This document shows, piece by piece, positions 7,244 to 18,045 of a DNA stretch of 25,135 bases. The position numbers were made by a program, and so were the translations under genes. Numbering within the stretch: the first letter of the stretch is position 1; every line of letters starts with the position of its first letter. The notes under the pieces were generated by a model. That model did no database searches. It was not told the origin of the DNA and worked only from the letters and a program-made list of their open reading frames with translations. This DNA comes from Pseudomonadota bacterium (GTDB taxonomy: Bacteria > Pseudomonadota > Gammaproteobacteria > Burkholderiales > Burkholderiaceae), in NCBI GenBank assembly GCA_021783435.1, contig JAJXUC010000041.1, forward strand, positions 1 through 25,135, in the 5' to 3' direction.

Positions 7244-9400
7244 TCAAGCGCCGAAAGCCGAATCCTCGGCGGCGTCCACGGGCATCATGGATGGGGCGGG
7301 CGTATGGCCCGGCTGCTGCGCATGCGCCGCGAGAAAGGCGCAAGCCGCCTCCACCTCGTCGACCCGGGCGAAAGGCTGCAGCGACGCCAGAAGGCGCCGC
7401 CCCCATCCCGTCGTGGCCAGGCGCTGATCGCAGACCGCCAGCACGCCCCAGTCGCGCTCGCTGCGGATCAGCCGGCCGGCGCCCTGCTGCAGCGCCAATG
7501 CGGCCTGCGGCAGCGAATAATCCATGAAGCCATTGCGCCCCGCCGCCTCCAGGCGCTTGATGCGCGCGGCCACCATGGGGTCGTCGGGCGGTGCGAAAGG
7601 CAGCTTGTCGATGACCACGAGGGTGAGCTGCTCGCCCGGAAAATCGACCCCTTCCCAGAAACTGTGACTCCCCACAAGGACGGCCCTGGAATCGACCGAG
7701 AAACGCTGCAGCAGCACCGACTTGGATTCGCTGGCCTGCTCCAGCACGACACGCCCGGGCGGCAGCAGTTCGCGCAGGCGCGCGGCGATGCGGGCAATCG
7801 CACGCAAGGTGGTGGTCAGCACGAAGCTGCCGCCCAGGTTGACCGCGATGAGCCGGGCGGCCAGCTCGGCCACCCGCGTGGAATGTTCGGCATCCGCCGG
7901 ATGGAAACCCGTGCGGGGCACCAGAAGCCGTGTCTGCCGGGCATAGTCGAAGGGGCTGGGTACGCGCAGCTCGCGCAGACGCGGCTCCGCGCCGCCCTCC
8001 ACCGGCGCCAGCGCCGGGCTGCCCTCGCCCAGCCCCAGACGGGCGCGGGTATAGCGAAAACTGCCGTTCAGGGTCAGCGTGGCCGACAGCAGCACCCAGG
8101 CCTGCGGACGCTGCGCCAGCAGGGCCGAGAACGCCGGCCCGACCCCGAGCGGCGTGGCCAGCAGGCGCAGGTGATAGCTGCCGACTTCGAGCCAGCGCAC
8201 GGATTCCTGCGCCATGGGCACCGAGCCGGCATCATCCGGCTGCGGCACCGGCTGCTGCCATGTGGCCAGCAGTTCGCGCTGCTCCCGGCAGCGTTCGATC
8301 AGACGCGTGAATTCCGGGGCCAGCGCCTCGACGGGATGGAGCGCGGCTTCGAGCGCCGCCAGCTCCTCCTGCCAATGACCCAGACCCTCGGCCCAGCCGG
8401 GGAGGGACTGGGCCTGGGCATGATCGAGGCGGTGCGTTCCAGTCGGCGCCGCCAGGCGCTGGTCGCGCGCGGCCTTTTGCAGGTGACTCGCCAGGCTCTG
8501 CCAGTCCGCCAGGCCACGGGCATGCTGCAGGCCGCAAGCCAGCACGTCGCGCGCCAGTTCATGCGCCTGCGCCGTACCGACGCTGGTGCCGAGGAACTGC
8601 GCGCCGATGTCGGGCAACTGATGCGCCTCGTCCAGCACCACGGTGGTGGCGCTCGGCAGCAGTTCGGCCACGCCTTCGTCGCGCAAGGCGACGTTGGCAA
8701 AGAACAGGTGATGGTTGATGACGATCACATCCGAAGCCAGCGCCTCGCGCCTGGCCTTCATCACGAAACAGGCGCGGTAGTCGGGGCAATCCGAGCCGAG
8801 GCAGTTGTCGCGCGTGGACGTCACCAGAGGAATGACGGGGGACTGTTCGTCCAGCCCGCCGAGTGCCGAAATGTCGCCGTCGCTCGACGTGCCGGCGAAC
8901 AGGGCCACGCGGCGCAGTTCCTGCACGGCGCGGCGGCTGTCCAGCAGACCCTCGCTTTGCGCCCGCTTGAGGCGGTAGTGGCAGACGTAGTTGGCGCGCC
9001 CCTTGAGCACCGCGGCGCGAACCTGGACGCCGAGCACCGTGCGCGCCAGCGGCAAGTCCTTGCGAAACAACTGGTCCTGCAGGGCGCGGGTCGCGGTCGA
9101 GATGATGATGCGCTCGCCCTGCAGCAGCGCGGGCACGAGATAAGCCAGGGTCTTGCCGGTTCCGGTGCCTGCCTCGGCCAGGAGAATGCCGCGTTCGGCG
9201 ATGGCTTGGGCCACCGCGGCCGCGAGCCGGCGTTGCCCCGGCCGCTCGCGCCAACCCGGCAACGCCGCGGAGAACAGCCCGCCCTCGCTCCACAAGCCGT
9301 CGTCCGGCGCGAAAGTGTTGTCAGCTGACAGCGTTTCGACCGCCTTCACGTCCGGCACCGCCGCGCTCTGCCTAAAATGCCTCGGCGCTTGGTCATCCAT
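7244..9400 (-). CDS. ATP-dependent DNA helicase, DinG/YoaA (XPD-like iron-sulfur) family
   Basis: This 718-aa superfamily 2 helicase likely unwinds 5'-tailed DNA or R-loops during repair. Visible features are Walker A AGTGTGKT (77-84), DEAH box (257-260), and four cysteines spaced as an iron-sulfur cluster: Cys140, Cys200, Cys205 and Cys211 (NYVC, then CLGSDCPDYRAC). Later come the SFWEGVDFPG motif and the Arg-finger-like QGAGRLIRS. It is closer to YoaA than to E. coli DinG in my reading, so I give no symbol. The start is ATG at 9400, two bases after the stop of the DUF465 gene. A TTG at 9406 overlaps that stop and is an alternative. The tight junction suggests one transcript. The 3' end faces bamD across 59 bases with only a weak 5-bp hairpin. 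Confidence 0.9.
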   Translation of the reverse strand: MDDQAPRHFRQSAAVPDVKAVETLSADNTFAPDDGLWSEGGLFSAALPGWRERPGQRRLAAAVAQAIAERGILLAEAGTGTGKTLAYLVPALLQGERIIISTATRALQDQLFRKDLPLARTVLGVQVRAAVLKGRANYVCHYRLKRAQSEGLLDSRRAVQELRRVALFAGTSSDGDISALGGLDEQSPVIPLVTSTRDNCLGSDCPDYRACFVMKARREALASDVIVINHHLFFANVALRDEGVAELLPSATTVVLDEAHQLPDIGAQFLGTSVGTAQAHELARDVLACGLQHARGLADWQSLASHLQKAARDQRLAAPTGTHRLDHAQAQSLPGWAEGLGHWQEELAALEAALHPVEALAPEFTRLIERCREQRELLATWQQPVPQPDDAGSVPMAQESVRWLEVGSYHLRLLATPLGVGPAFSALLAQRPQAWVLLSATLTLNGSFRYTRARLGLGEGSPALAPVEGGAEPRLRELRVPSPFDYARQTRLLVPRTGFHPADAEHSTRVAELAARLIAVNLGGSFVLTTTLRAIARIAARLRELLPPGRVVLEQASESKSVLLQRFSVDSRAVLVGSHSFWEGVDFPGEQLTLVVIDKLPFAPPDDPMVAARIKRLEAAGRNGFMDYSLPQAALALQQGAGRLIRSERDWGVLAVCDQRLATTGWGRRLLASLQPFARVDEVEAACAFLAAHAQQPGHTPAPSMMPVDAAEDSAFGA

Positions 9401-9402
9401 CT

Positions 9403-9606
9403 TCAAGCGGGTTCATCCGGCTGCAAGGCCGATTCCAGGAGTGCAATTTGGTCGCGCAGCTGCAGCCGCTTTTTCTTCAACCGCCGCAACAGAAATTCCT
9501 GACCGGGGGTCTGAGGTCCAAGCCTGTCGATCGCGTCGTCGAGATCGGCATGCTCCATGCGCAACTCGATCAGTCGCCGGTTGACGGAACGCAGGTCTTG
9601 ATGCAT
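9403..9606 (-). CDS. Small DUF465 (YdcH-like) protein
   Basis: This 67-aa, highly charged helical protein starts MHQDLRSVNRRLIELRMEHA. It continues with a heptad-like helix ending in FLLRRLKKKRLQLRDQIALL. The pattern (L/I-x-x-E-H-x-x-L-D ... L-K-K-x-R-L-x-L-K/R-D) is that of the DUF465/YdcH family, whose role is not known. Members form short helical hairpins. The ATG at 9606-9604 is chosen. The 28 residues of open frame upstream look non-coding and would start too far out for this family. It is followed immediately by the helicase gene. Confidence 0.85.
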   Translation of the reverse strand: MHQDLRSVNRRLIELRMEHADLDDAIDRLGPQTPGQEFLLRRLKKKRLQLRDQIALLESALQPDEPA

Positions 9607-9647
9607 CGGGCTAGGGGCTGGCTGGCTGATCAGGAAGGGGTTGGACC

Positions 9648-9653
9648 ATTGTA
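9648..9653 (-). promoter_or_regulatory. Possible -10 box for the DUF465-helicase transcript
   Basis: On the minus strand TACAAT lies about 42 bases before the DUF465 start codon. No TTGACA-like hexamer is found at the right distance, so this is only a candidate. It sits in the 77-base gap between divergent genes. Confidence 0.25.
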
Positions 9654-9683
9654 TGAACGCGCCGTTGCCGGGTTTCGAATTCC

Positions 9684-10484
9684 ATGACACCGCCGCGCCC
9701 CCGCCTGCAACTGCAGGCCGCCACCGGCATCCATCGCGGTGATCGGCAGTACCAGCAGGATCGCATCGAGATCTTCACGCATCCGCGCGTTGCCGGCCTC
9801 ATGCTGGCCGTGGTTGCCGACGGCATGGGCGGGCGCAGCGGCGGACGCATGGCGGCCGACCAGGTGATCCTGACGTCCCGGCAGCTGTTCGACCGTTTCG
9901 TGCCCAGTCAGGAAGAGCCGCTCAGCCTGCTGCAGAGCATCGTGCGGGAAAGCCACCTGATGATCAAACTCAGCGCGATTTCGGCCGAGCAGGAGCCGCA
10001 TTCCACGGTGGCATGCGCCCTGTTGCAGCCAGACGGGCACTGCCACTGGGCCCATGTGGGCGACTCGCGGGTGCATGTGTTCCGGGCCGGCCGCCTGCTG
10101 GTGCGAACCAAGGATCACTCCTACGTTCAGGAGCTTGTGGACGCCGGAACCCTCAGCGAGACCATGGCGCGCAATCACCCGATGAGCAATGTCCTGACCT
10201 CCAGCCTCGGCACCGCGGAAGACCCGCCCTTCGTCAGCGACAGCATGCCCCTCAAGGCGGGCGACGTGGTCCTGCTGTGCTCCGACGGTCTGTGGCACTA
10301 CTTCGTGGATACCGAGTTGGGCTCCGCCCTCGACCGGCTGGAGCCACGCGAAAGTTGCGAATTCCTCATCGCCAAGGCCAGACAGCGCGCCGTGGGGCGC
10401 GGCGACAATCTCTCGCTGGCCGTGCTCAAGCTGGAGCGCGGCGAAACCCGCGCTGCACCCGCGCCGCGCGGCGCCAGGCTTTAA
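9684..10484 (+). CDS. PP2C-family serine/threonine protein phosphatase
   Basis: This 266-aa protein consists almost only of a PP2C (PPM) catalytic domain, a metal-dependent phosphoprotein phosphatase. Motifs in order: GDRQYQQDR (19-27, metal Asp26), VVADGMGG (43-50, metal Asp46), HVGDSRVHVFR (123-133), LLCSDGLW (196-203, Asp200) and RGDNLSL (238-244, Asp240-Asn241). All metal ligands are intact. No signal peptide, membrane segment or extra domain is seen, so it acts in the cytoplasm. The ATG at 9684 has only a weak Shine-Dalgarno. No kinase or FHA protein is nearby, so its partner is unknown. It is divergent from the DUF465 gene and convergent with the coiled-coil gene, with only 2 bases between the stop codons. 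Confidence 0.9.
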   Translation: MTPPRPRLQLQAATGIHRGDRQYQQDRIEIFTHPRVAGLMLAVVADGMGGRSGGRMAADQVILTSRQLFDRFVPSQEEPLSLLQSIVRESHLMIKLSAISAEQEPHSTVACALLQPDGHCHWAHVGDSRVHVFRAGRLLVRTKDHSYVQELVDAGTLSETMARNHPMSNVLTSSLGTAEDPPFVSDSMPLKAGDVVLLCSDGLWHYFVDTELGSALDRLEPRESCEFLIAKARQRAVGRGDNLSLAVLKLERGETRAAPAPRGARL

Positions 10485-10486
10485 TA

Positions 10487-11257
10487 CTACCGGGGGAGAG
10501 GCAGCGCCGGCGCCTCACCCGCCTTGTCCTGCTCGGCGGCTTCCTGCTGGCGGCGCTTGTACTCCGTCAGCTTGCGCGCATAGGACGCCCGGGCTTGCGC
10601 GGACCGCTGCGCCTCTTGCCCCGACGTCTTGCGTGACGGCTGTGCGGCAGACCCCGCGGGCGGCAGCGCGACCGGCCGCGCGGGACCCTGCACCTGCCTG
10701 CCAGCGGCCGCCTCACGGCCAGCCGCTCCGGTCTGACGCACGGCATGTTCGCGCTGCCTGTTGGCGAGTTCCTGCTCCCGCGCGGCCCTCGCCTGCTGAA
10801 TGGCGGCCGCATCCGGCACCTGCCGCTCGCGCAGGTTCTGTGCCACGCGCCGGCGTTCGGCCTCGGCCCGCTGCTCGCGTACTGCAAGGTCCATGGCATG
10901 AAGCTCGGCCTGCAAAGCCTGTCTCGCGGTGCGGTATGCGGCGTTCGCCTGATCGAGGCAGGCATTGACGAAGAATCGGCGTGCGCACATCAGCTTGTCT
11001 TGCGTATAAGCCGCATCGAGGCGGCCCATATGCGCCTCGATCGACGCACGACGGGCCTGGCGCTGGGCTGCGTCCTGCTTGCCCGGCACCGATGCTGGCG
11101 CTGGGGGTTCGGGTGGCAAAGGGGCTGCGTGTGCCCCAGCCATCGCGCAAGAGGCGAGTGCCAGCGTCAGGCCGACGCGCAACGCGATGCGGGCAGGTTG
11201 CGAACAGGCTGAAGGCGGCGGGACATTGCGGTGCGATGGGTTCAAGGCGTGCGTCAT
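10487..11257 (-). CDS. Unknown exported coiled-coil protein, Ala/Arg/Gln-rich
   Basis: I do not recognise a named family for this 256-aa protein. A hydrophobic signal (about residues 22-44) contains a lipobox-like LASC (Cys37) and also a signal peptidase I-like AHA|A site near 44. It could be either a lipoprotein or a soluble periplasmic protein. A Pro-rich stretch follows, then about 200 residues that look helical and charged, rich in Ala, Arg, Gln and Glu. This part includes two cysteines (LMCARRFFVNACLD) and long coiled-coil-like runs. The start ATG shares one base with the zapE stop (TGATG), which signals translational coupling. An earlier TTG is less likely. Its place at the end of the odhA-zapE operon gives no clear function. 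Confidence 0.8.
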   Translation of the reverse strand: MTHALNPSHRNVPPPSACSQPARIALRVGLTLALASCAMAGAHAAPLPPEPPAPASVPGKQDAAQRQARRASIEAHMGRLDAAYTQDKLMCARRFFVNACLDQANAAYRTARQALQAELHAMDLAVREQRAEAERRRVAQNLRERQVPDAAAIQQARAAREQELANRQREHAVRQTGAAGREAAAGRQVQGPARPVALPPAGSAAQPSRKTSGQEAQRSAQARASYARKLTEYKRRQQEAAEQDKAGEAPALPLPR

Positions 11258-12354
11258 CAAGTCAATTCGGCTTGCACCTCGCGCCTGGATTGCCCCAGGT
11301 AGGCGGAAGTCTGCATTTCCAGCAGGCGCGAGACGGTGCGCTCGAATTCATAGGCCAAAGGGCCCGAAGCATACAGCTCGGCCGGCTCGACCGCGGCGGA
11401 CATCACGAGCTTGATGCCACGGTCGTACAGAATGTCCACCAGCAGTGTGAACCGGCGCGCTGCGCTGGCGAGTTCGGGTGTCATGCGCGGCACGTCCGAC
11501 ACCATCACGGTATGGAAACGCGCGGCAAGTTCGAGATAGTCGTTCTGCGATCGCGGGGTGTTGCACAAGGTGTCGAAGTCAAACCATACCAGTCCACCGG
11601 CACGGCGCAGCGCGACAAGTTTGCGATGCTCGATTTCGAGGGTGGGGTCGCCTTCGGCGGCTTCGGCCAGGCGCGCGAAGGCATGCTCCATGGCGAGGTC
11701 CGTGGCGTGCCCGAGCGGGGTGTAGTACAGCCGCATGTCCACCAGGGCCTGGTGCCGGTAATCCACCCCGCCGTCGACCTCGATCACGTCCATCTGCGTC
11801 TTGATGATCTCGATGGCGGGCAGAATGCGGTCTCTGTGCAGGCCATCCGGATAGAGATCGTCCGGCTGGAAATTGCTGGTGGCCATGAGCACGACCCCTT
11901 GCTCGAACAAGCCTCGTAGCAGGCGATGCAGAATCATCGCGTCGGTGACATCGCTGATGTGGAATTCGTCGAAACAGATGAGGCGAAAGCGCCGCGCGAT
12001 GCGCCGCGCCAGTTCTTCCAGTGGATTTTGCGTGCCCTGCAAGACAGCCAACTCGCGCTGCACCTCGCGCATGAACTCATGGAAATGCAGCCGGGTCTTG
12101 CGCACCACCGGAACAGTGGTGAAAAAAGCATCCATCAGGAAACTCTTGCCTCGCCCGACCCCTCCCCACATATACAAGCCTCGCGGCAGATCAGGGTGCA
12201 CGAGCAGGCGCCGCACCGCGGTGGAACGGCGCGACTTGTAGGCCACCCAGGCTTCGAAGCACTGCTGCAGGCGCCGGATGGCCGCGCGTTGCGCGGCGTC
12301 GGGCGTATGCCCACGCTCTGCAAGGATCTGCAGAACGTATGCGGTGAAATCCAT
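11257..12354 (-). CDS. zapE: Cell division protein ZapE (AFG1-like ATPase)
   Basis: This 365-aa AAA+-type ATPase belongs to the ZapE/AFG1 family. In E. coli ZapE associates with the Z-ring during constriction under low oxygen or heat. In mitochondria the homologue helps turn over respiratory proteins. Walker A GGVGRGKS spans 64-71, Walker B LICFDEF 125-131, and the family block FHISDVTDAMILHRLL follows directly. Then come MATSNFQPDDLYPDGL and the C-terminal VDILYDRGIKLV. Length is typical. The ATG is at 12354-12352, 10 bases after the lpdA stop. The order odhA-odhB-lpdA-zapE is common in betaproteobacteria. The stop overlaps the next gene's ATG by one base. Confidence 0.93.
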   Translation of the reverse strand: MDFTAYVLQILAERGHTPDAAQRAAIRRLQQCFEAWVAYKSRRSTAVRRLLVHPDLPRGLYMWGGVGRGKSFLMDAFFTTVPVVRKTRLHFHEFMREVQRELAVLQGTQNPLEELARRIARRFRLICFDEFHISDVTDAMILHRLLRGLFEQGVVLMATSNFQPDDLYPDGLHRDRILPAIEIIKTQMDVIEVDGGVDYRHQALVDMRLYYTPLGHATDLAMEHAFARLAEAAEGDPTLEIEHRKLVALRRAGGLVWFDFDTLCNTPRSQNDYLELAARFHTVMVSDVPRMTPELASAARRFTLLVDILYDRGIKLVMSAAVEPAELYASGPLAYEFERTVSRLLEMQTSAYLGQSRREVQAELT

Positions 12355-12364
12355 GCGAAACCCG

Positions 12365-13792
<1,428 letters not shown>

Positions 13793-13802
13793 GATCACGC
13801 CC

Positions 13803-15098
13803 TCAAAGATTCAGCAACAGGCGAGCCGGGTCTTCCAGCGCTTCCTTCATGGCCACCAGGCCCAGCACGGCCTCGCGCCCATCGATGATGCGATGGTCAT
13901 AGCTCAACGCCAGATAGTTGATCGGACGAATGACGATCTGGCCGTTTTCCACGACGGGCCGCTCTTTCGTGGCATGCACGCCGAGAATGGCCGACTGCGG
14001 CGGGTTGATGATGGGGGTGGACAGCATGGAGCCGAACACGCCGCCGTTGCTGATGGAGAAAGTACCGCCGGTGAGATCCTCGATGGCCAGCTTGCCGTCA
14101 CGCGCCTTGGTGCCGAACTCGGCGATCTGCCTTTCGATCTCGGCGAAGCTCATCTGGTCGGCGTTGCGCAGGATGGGGACCACGAGGCCGCGCGGGCTGC
14201 CGACGGCGATGCCGATATCGAAATACCCGTGGTAGATCAGGTCGTTGCCGTCCACCGAAGCATTGATGACGGGGTATTTCTTCAGCGCATGCACCGCGGC
14301 CTTGACGAAGAAGCTCATGAATCCGAGCTTGACGCCATGCTCCTTCTCGAAGCGCTCCTTATGCGTATTGCGCAGGTCCATCACCGGCTGCATATTGACT
14401 TCGTTGAACGTGGTGAGGATGGCGTTCTCGGCCTGCGACTGCACCAGGCGCTGTGCGATGCGCGCACGCAGCCGGCTCATCGGCACGCGCTGCTCGGGAC
14501 GCTCGGCATAAGCCGAGAGGTCGATCTCGGCATCCACCGGAGGCAATGCCGTCTGGCTGCTGAGCGGGCCGGGCTGCGCCGCAGGCGCTGGTGTGGAAGC
14601 CGGCTTGGGCTGGATCTGCGCCGTGGCCGAAGCTGCATGGCCCGCCACGGCTGCCAGCGCATCGCCTTTGGTGATGCGCTCACCCCGCCCGGTGCCCGTC
14701 ACGCTCGCAGGGTCGACGCCTTTTTCGGCCATAAGCTTGGCCGCCGACGGCATGGCCCGCGGCTCAGCCGCAACGGCGGGCGTTGGCGCCGCAGCCTTGT
14801 CCTGCGTCGCCGCAGCGGGGACCGATTGCACGGCCAAGGGGCTGACCTGAGGCGCCGCTTCCGTATCGAGCTTGGCGATGACTTCCTCGGCAACCACGGT
14901 GGCGCCATCGTCCTTGAGGATTTGCGCCATGACCCCCGCCACCGGAGCGGGCACTTCGAGCACGACCTTGTCGGTTTCGATCTCGATCAGGATTTCATCT
15001 TGTTTGACGGCTTCGCCGGGCCTTTTCTTCCAATGGAGCAAAGTGGCTTCGGCGACGGATTCGGAAAGCTGGGGAACCTTGACATCGATAGCTGCCAT
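13803..15098 (-). CDS. odhB: Dihydrolipoyl succinyltransferase (E2 of 2-oxoglutarate dehydrogenase)
   Basis: This 431-aa core of the Odh complex transfers the succinyl group to CoA. The domains are in the usual order. The lipoyl domain (1-78) has Lys44 in ETDKVVLEV. An Ala/Pro-rich linker follows. The E1/E3-binding domain (about 114-150) has [11 protein letters not shown] and [10 protein letters not shown]. After a second linker comes the catalytic domain (about 190-431), with His402 and Asp406 in SYDHRIIDG. The start ATG is at 15098-15096. It lies 91 bases after odhA and 10 before lpdA. The VPQLSESV start and the DHRIIDG motif favour the succinyl- over the acetyl-transferase, and odhA upstream confirms it. 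The symbol sucB is a synonym. Confidence 0.96.
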   Translation of the reverse strand: MAAIDVKVPQLSESVAEATLLHWKKRPGEAVKQDEILIEIETDKVVLEVPAPVAGVMAQILKDDGATVVAEEVIAKLDTEAAPQVSPLAVQSVPAAATQDKAAAPTPAVAAEPRAMPSAAKLMAEKGVDPASVTGTGRGERITKGDALAAVAGHAASATAQIQPKPASTPAPAAQPGPLSSQTALPPVDAEIDLSAYAERPEQRVPMSRLRARIAQRLVQSQAENAILTTFNEVNMQPVMDLRNTHKERFEKEHGVKLGFMSFFVKAAVHALKKYPVINASVDGNDLIYHGYFDIGIAVGSPRGLVVPILRNADQMSFAEIERQIAEFGTKARDGKLAIEDLTGGTFSISNGGVFGSMLSTPIINPPQSAILGVHATKERPVVENGQIVIRPINYLALSYDHRIIDGREAVLGLVAMKEALEDPARLLLNL

Positions 15099-15137
15099 GG
15101 TGGGTCTCGTGATGGATGTGAACGGTTTGGAGCGCGC

Positions 15138-15175
15138 CCCGTGCGACCGCCGTCATGGCAGCGATCACACACGGG
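15138..15175 (-). other. Inverted repeat in the odhA-odhB gap
   Basis: The arms CCCGTGCG (15138-15145) and CACACGGG (15168-15175) can pair over 8 positions with one G-U pair in the minus-strand RNA, around a 22-base loop that has its own small GC pairing. No T run follows, so it does not look like a terminator. It could stabilise or mark a processing point between the odhA and odhB messages. Confidence 0.35.
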
Positions 15176-15189
15176 CCACGGCCTTGTGT

Positions 15190-18045
15190 TTATTTCGTGA
15201 GGATGAAGCCCTTGAGCTTGCCAAAGGCGCCCGCAACGAGTTCCTTTTGCTGCTCGGCATGCTTGGCGTAGTAGCCCACCGCGGTGGAGGCGGATGCCGG
15301 CCGCCCGGAGTAACCCAAGCGCTGGCCATCGAGCATGTTCTCGTGGATGTGATGCTGGATGAAGAACCATGCGCCCTGGTTCTGGGGCTCGTCCTGGCAC
15401 CAGACCAGGTCGCGGACCTGCGGATAGCGCTTGAGTTCGGCGGCGAAGGCCTTGTGTGGGAAAGGATAGAGCTGCTCGAAACGCACGATCGCCACATCCT
15501 GCAATTCGCGCCGCTTGCGCTCCGCGACCAGGTCGTAATAGACGCGGCCCGAGCACATGACCATGCGCTTCACGCGTGCCGGGTCGATGTCCTGCACCTC
15601 CTCCAACACCGTGTGGAAATGCCCTGTCGCCAGATCGGAGAGCGGAGAGCGCGCTTCATGGTGGCGCAGCAGGGACTTGGGCGTCATCACCACGAGCGGC
15701 TTGCGGAAAGGCCGGATCATCTGGCGCCGCAGCAGATGGAAGATCTGCGCTGGCGTGGTCGGCTGGCAGACCTGCATATTGGTCTCGGCACACAGCTGCA
15801 GGTAACGCTCCAAGCGCGCGGACGAGTGCTCCGGCCCCTGCCCCTCGTAGCCATGCGGCAAAAACAGCGTCAGCCCGGATGCGCGCCCCCACTTCACCTC
15901 GCCAGCCGAGATGAACTGGTCGATCAGAACCTGGGCGCCGTTGGCGAAATCGCCGAACTGGGCCTCCCAGATGACCAGGGTGTTCGGATCGGCGGTGGAG
16001 TAGCCGTATTCGAAGCCCAGCACCGCCTCCTCGGACAGGATGGAATCGATCACCACGAAGGGCGCCTGCCCATCCGAGACGTTCTGCAGCGGCACATAAC
16101 TGCCGGCATCCCAGCGCTCGCGGCCCTGGTCATGCAGCACGGCGTGGCGATGGCTGAAGGTGCCGCGCCCACTGTCCTCGCCCGACAACCGCACCGGGTA
16201 GCCGTTGGCCACCAGCGAGGCGAAGGCCATGTGCTCGCCCATGCCCCAGTCGAGCATGGTCTCGCCGCGGCCCATGGCGGCACGGTCGGCGACCACCTTC
16301 TCCACCAGCGGGTGGAGCTTCAAATCGGATGGCACGGTCGTAATGCGCTCGGCCAGGCGCTTGAGTTCGGACAGCGGCAGTGCGGTGTCGGCGTTGTCGG
16401 TCCACTTGCGATTGAGAAAAGGCGTCCAGTCGACCGCGAATTTGCTCTTGTAGTTCGACAGCACGGGCTCGATCGCCCGCTCGCCGTCCTCCATGGCCTG
16501 GCGGTAGCCCTGAACCATGGCATCACCATCGTCGGCACCGATCACGCCCTGGCTGACCAGGCGATCGGCATAGAGTCTGCGCGTGCCGGGATGGGCCGCG
16601 ATCTTCTTGTACATCAGCGGCTGGGTCACGGCCGGCGTGTCCTGCTCGTTATGCCCCAGTTTGCGGAAACACACGATGTCGACCACCACGTCATGGCTGA
16701 ATTCAGCGCGGTAATCGACCGCAAGCTGGCAGCACAGGGCCACGGCTTCAGGATCGTCGCCGTTCACGTGCAGCACGGGAGCCTCGATCATCTTGACCAC
16801 GTCGGTGCAATACAGCGTGGACCGCGCATCGCGCGGATCCGAGGTCGTGAAGCCGATCTGGTTGTTGATCACGATGTGCAGCGTGCCGCCGGTCGAATAC
16901 CCACGGGTCTGCGCCAGCGCCAGGGTTTCCATCACGACACCCTGCCCCGCAAAAGATGCGTCGCCATGCACCAGCACGGGCAAGACCTGCTGCCCCTTTT
17001 TGTCGCCGCGGCGCTCCTGGCGGGCACGCACCGAACCCTCGACAACGGGATTGACGATTTCCAGATGCGATGGGTTGAACGCCAGCGACAGGTGAACCGG
17101 CCCTGCCGGGGTCGACACGTCGCTGGAAAAACCCTGGTGATACTTCACGTCGCCCGACGGCAGATCGCTGGCGTGCTTGCCTTCGAACTCGTCGAACAGA
17201 TCCTTCGGCCGCTTGCCCAGGGTGTTGACCAGCACATTCAGCCGTCCACGGTGGGCCATGCCGATGATCACTTCCTGCGAACCCAATTCTCCGCCGCGCT
17301 GGATCACCTCGTCCATGCCGACGATGAAACTCTCCCCACCCTCCAGCGAGAACCGCTTCTGTCCGACATAGCGCGTCGCCAGATAGCGCTCCAGGCCTTC
17401 GGCGGCGGTCAACTTGTCGAGAATGTCGCGCTTCTTCTGCGCCGAAAAATTCGGCCGCGTCCGGATGCTCTCCAGCTTCTGCTGCCACCAGCGCTTCTGC
17501 CCCTGGTCGCTCAAGTACATGAACTCGGCACCGATGGAACCGCAATAGGTTTCGTGCAGGTTGTTCACGAGTTCCCGCAGACTCATGCTCTCCTTGCCGA
17601 AATAGGTGTTGCTGGTGTTGAACACCGTTTCCAGATCGGCATCGGTGAAGCCGTAGAAAGCCGGATCGAGATCGGGGATCTGCGGACGCTCGGTGCGCTT
17701 GAGCGGGTCGAGGTCGGCCCAGCGCACGCCCACATTGCGGTAGGCGGCAATGAGCTGCTGCGCGGCGACGCGCTTGCGCGACATCTCCGCATCGGAACTG
17801 AACGTGATCGGCCGCGTCGGGCCGCTCTTGGCCCGCAGCGCAAAAGCCGAAACGACTGGGGCGTGCGGAATGTCGCGGGAATTGCTGCCATCGACGGCCG
17901 GCACGTGCTGCAAAGCGTCGAAGTAGTCGCGCCAATGATCCGGCACGGCCCCTGGATTGGCGAGATAGGTTTCGTACAGCTCCTCGACATAAGGAGCATT
18001 GCCGCCAAACAGATAGGAGTTGGCGCGAAGCTGTTGAATGGTCAT
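15190..18045 (-). CDS. odhA: 2-oxoglutarate dehydrogenase E1 component
   Basis: This 951-aa thiamine-diphosphate enzyme decarboxylates 2-oxoglutarate and passes the succinyl group to OdhB in the TCA cycle. The N-terminal arm (LRANSYLFGGNAPYVEELYE) is the E2-binding type expected for OdhA. GMAHRGRLN (262-270) and HGDASFAGQG (360-369) belong to the ThDP site. Later blocks include FRKLGHNEQD and LPHGYEGQGPEHSSAR. Length is typical. The frame is open upstream, but the ATG at 18045-18043 fits the conserved start. No strong Shine-Dalgarno is seen (GTGAG about 6 bases before). It is the first gene of odhA-odhB-lpdA-zapE, with a good promoter about 115 bases upstream. The symbol sucA is a synonym. 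Confidence 0.97.
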   Translation of the reverse strand: MTIQQLRANSYLFGGNAPYVEELYETYLANPGAVPDHWRDYFDALQHVPAVDGSNSRDIPHAPVVSAFALRAKSGPTRPITFSSDAEMSRKRVAAQQLIAAYRNVGVRWADLDPLKRTERPQIPDLDPAFYGFTDADLETVFNTSNTYFGKESMSLRELVNNLHETYCGSIGAEFMYLSDQGQKRWWQQKLESIRTRPNFSAQKKRDILDKLTAAEGLERYLATRYVGQKRFSLEGGESFIVGMDEVIQRGGELGSQEVIIGMAHRGRLNVLVNTLGKRPKDLFDEFEGKHASDLPSGDVKYHQGFSSDVSTPAGPVHLSLAFNPSHLEIVNPVVEGSVRARQERRGDKKGQQVLPVLVHGDASFAGQGVVMETLALAQTRGYSTGGTLHIVINNQIGFTTSDPRDARSTLYCTDVVKMIEAPVLHVNGDDPEAVALCCQLAVDYRAEFSHDVVVDIVCFRKLGHNEQDTPAVTQPLMYKKIAAHPGTRRLYADRLVSQGVIGADDGDAMVQGYRQAMEDGERAIEPVLSNYKSKFAVDWTPFLNRKWTDNADTALPLSELKRLAERITTVPSDLKLHPLVEKVVADRAAMGRGETMLDWGMGEHMAFASLVANGYPVRLSGEDSGRGTFSHRHAVLHDQGRERWDAGSYVPLQNVSDGQAPFVVIDSILSEEAVLGFEYGYSTADPNTLVIWEAQFGDFANGAQVLIDQFISAGEVKWGRASGLTLFLPHGYEGQGPEHSSARLERYLQLCAETNMQVCQPTTPAQIFHLLRRQMIRPFRKPLVVMTPKSLLRHHEARSPLSDLATGHFHTVLEEVQDIDPARVKRMVMCSGRVYYDLVAERKRRELQDVAIVRFEQLYPFPHKAFAAELKRYPQVRDLVWCQDEPQNQGAWFFIQHHIHENMLDGQRLGYSGRPASASTAVGYYAKHAEQQKELVAGAFGKLKGFILTK

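Noticed and set aside
7304..9328. A long plus-strand open frame opposite the helicase gene
   Set aside because: It is low-complexity and shows no motif, while the minus strand encodes clear helicase motifs. It is a shadow of codon bias.
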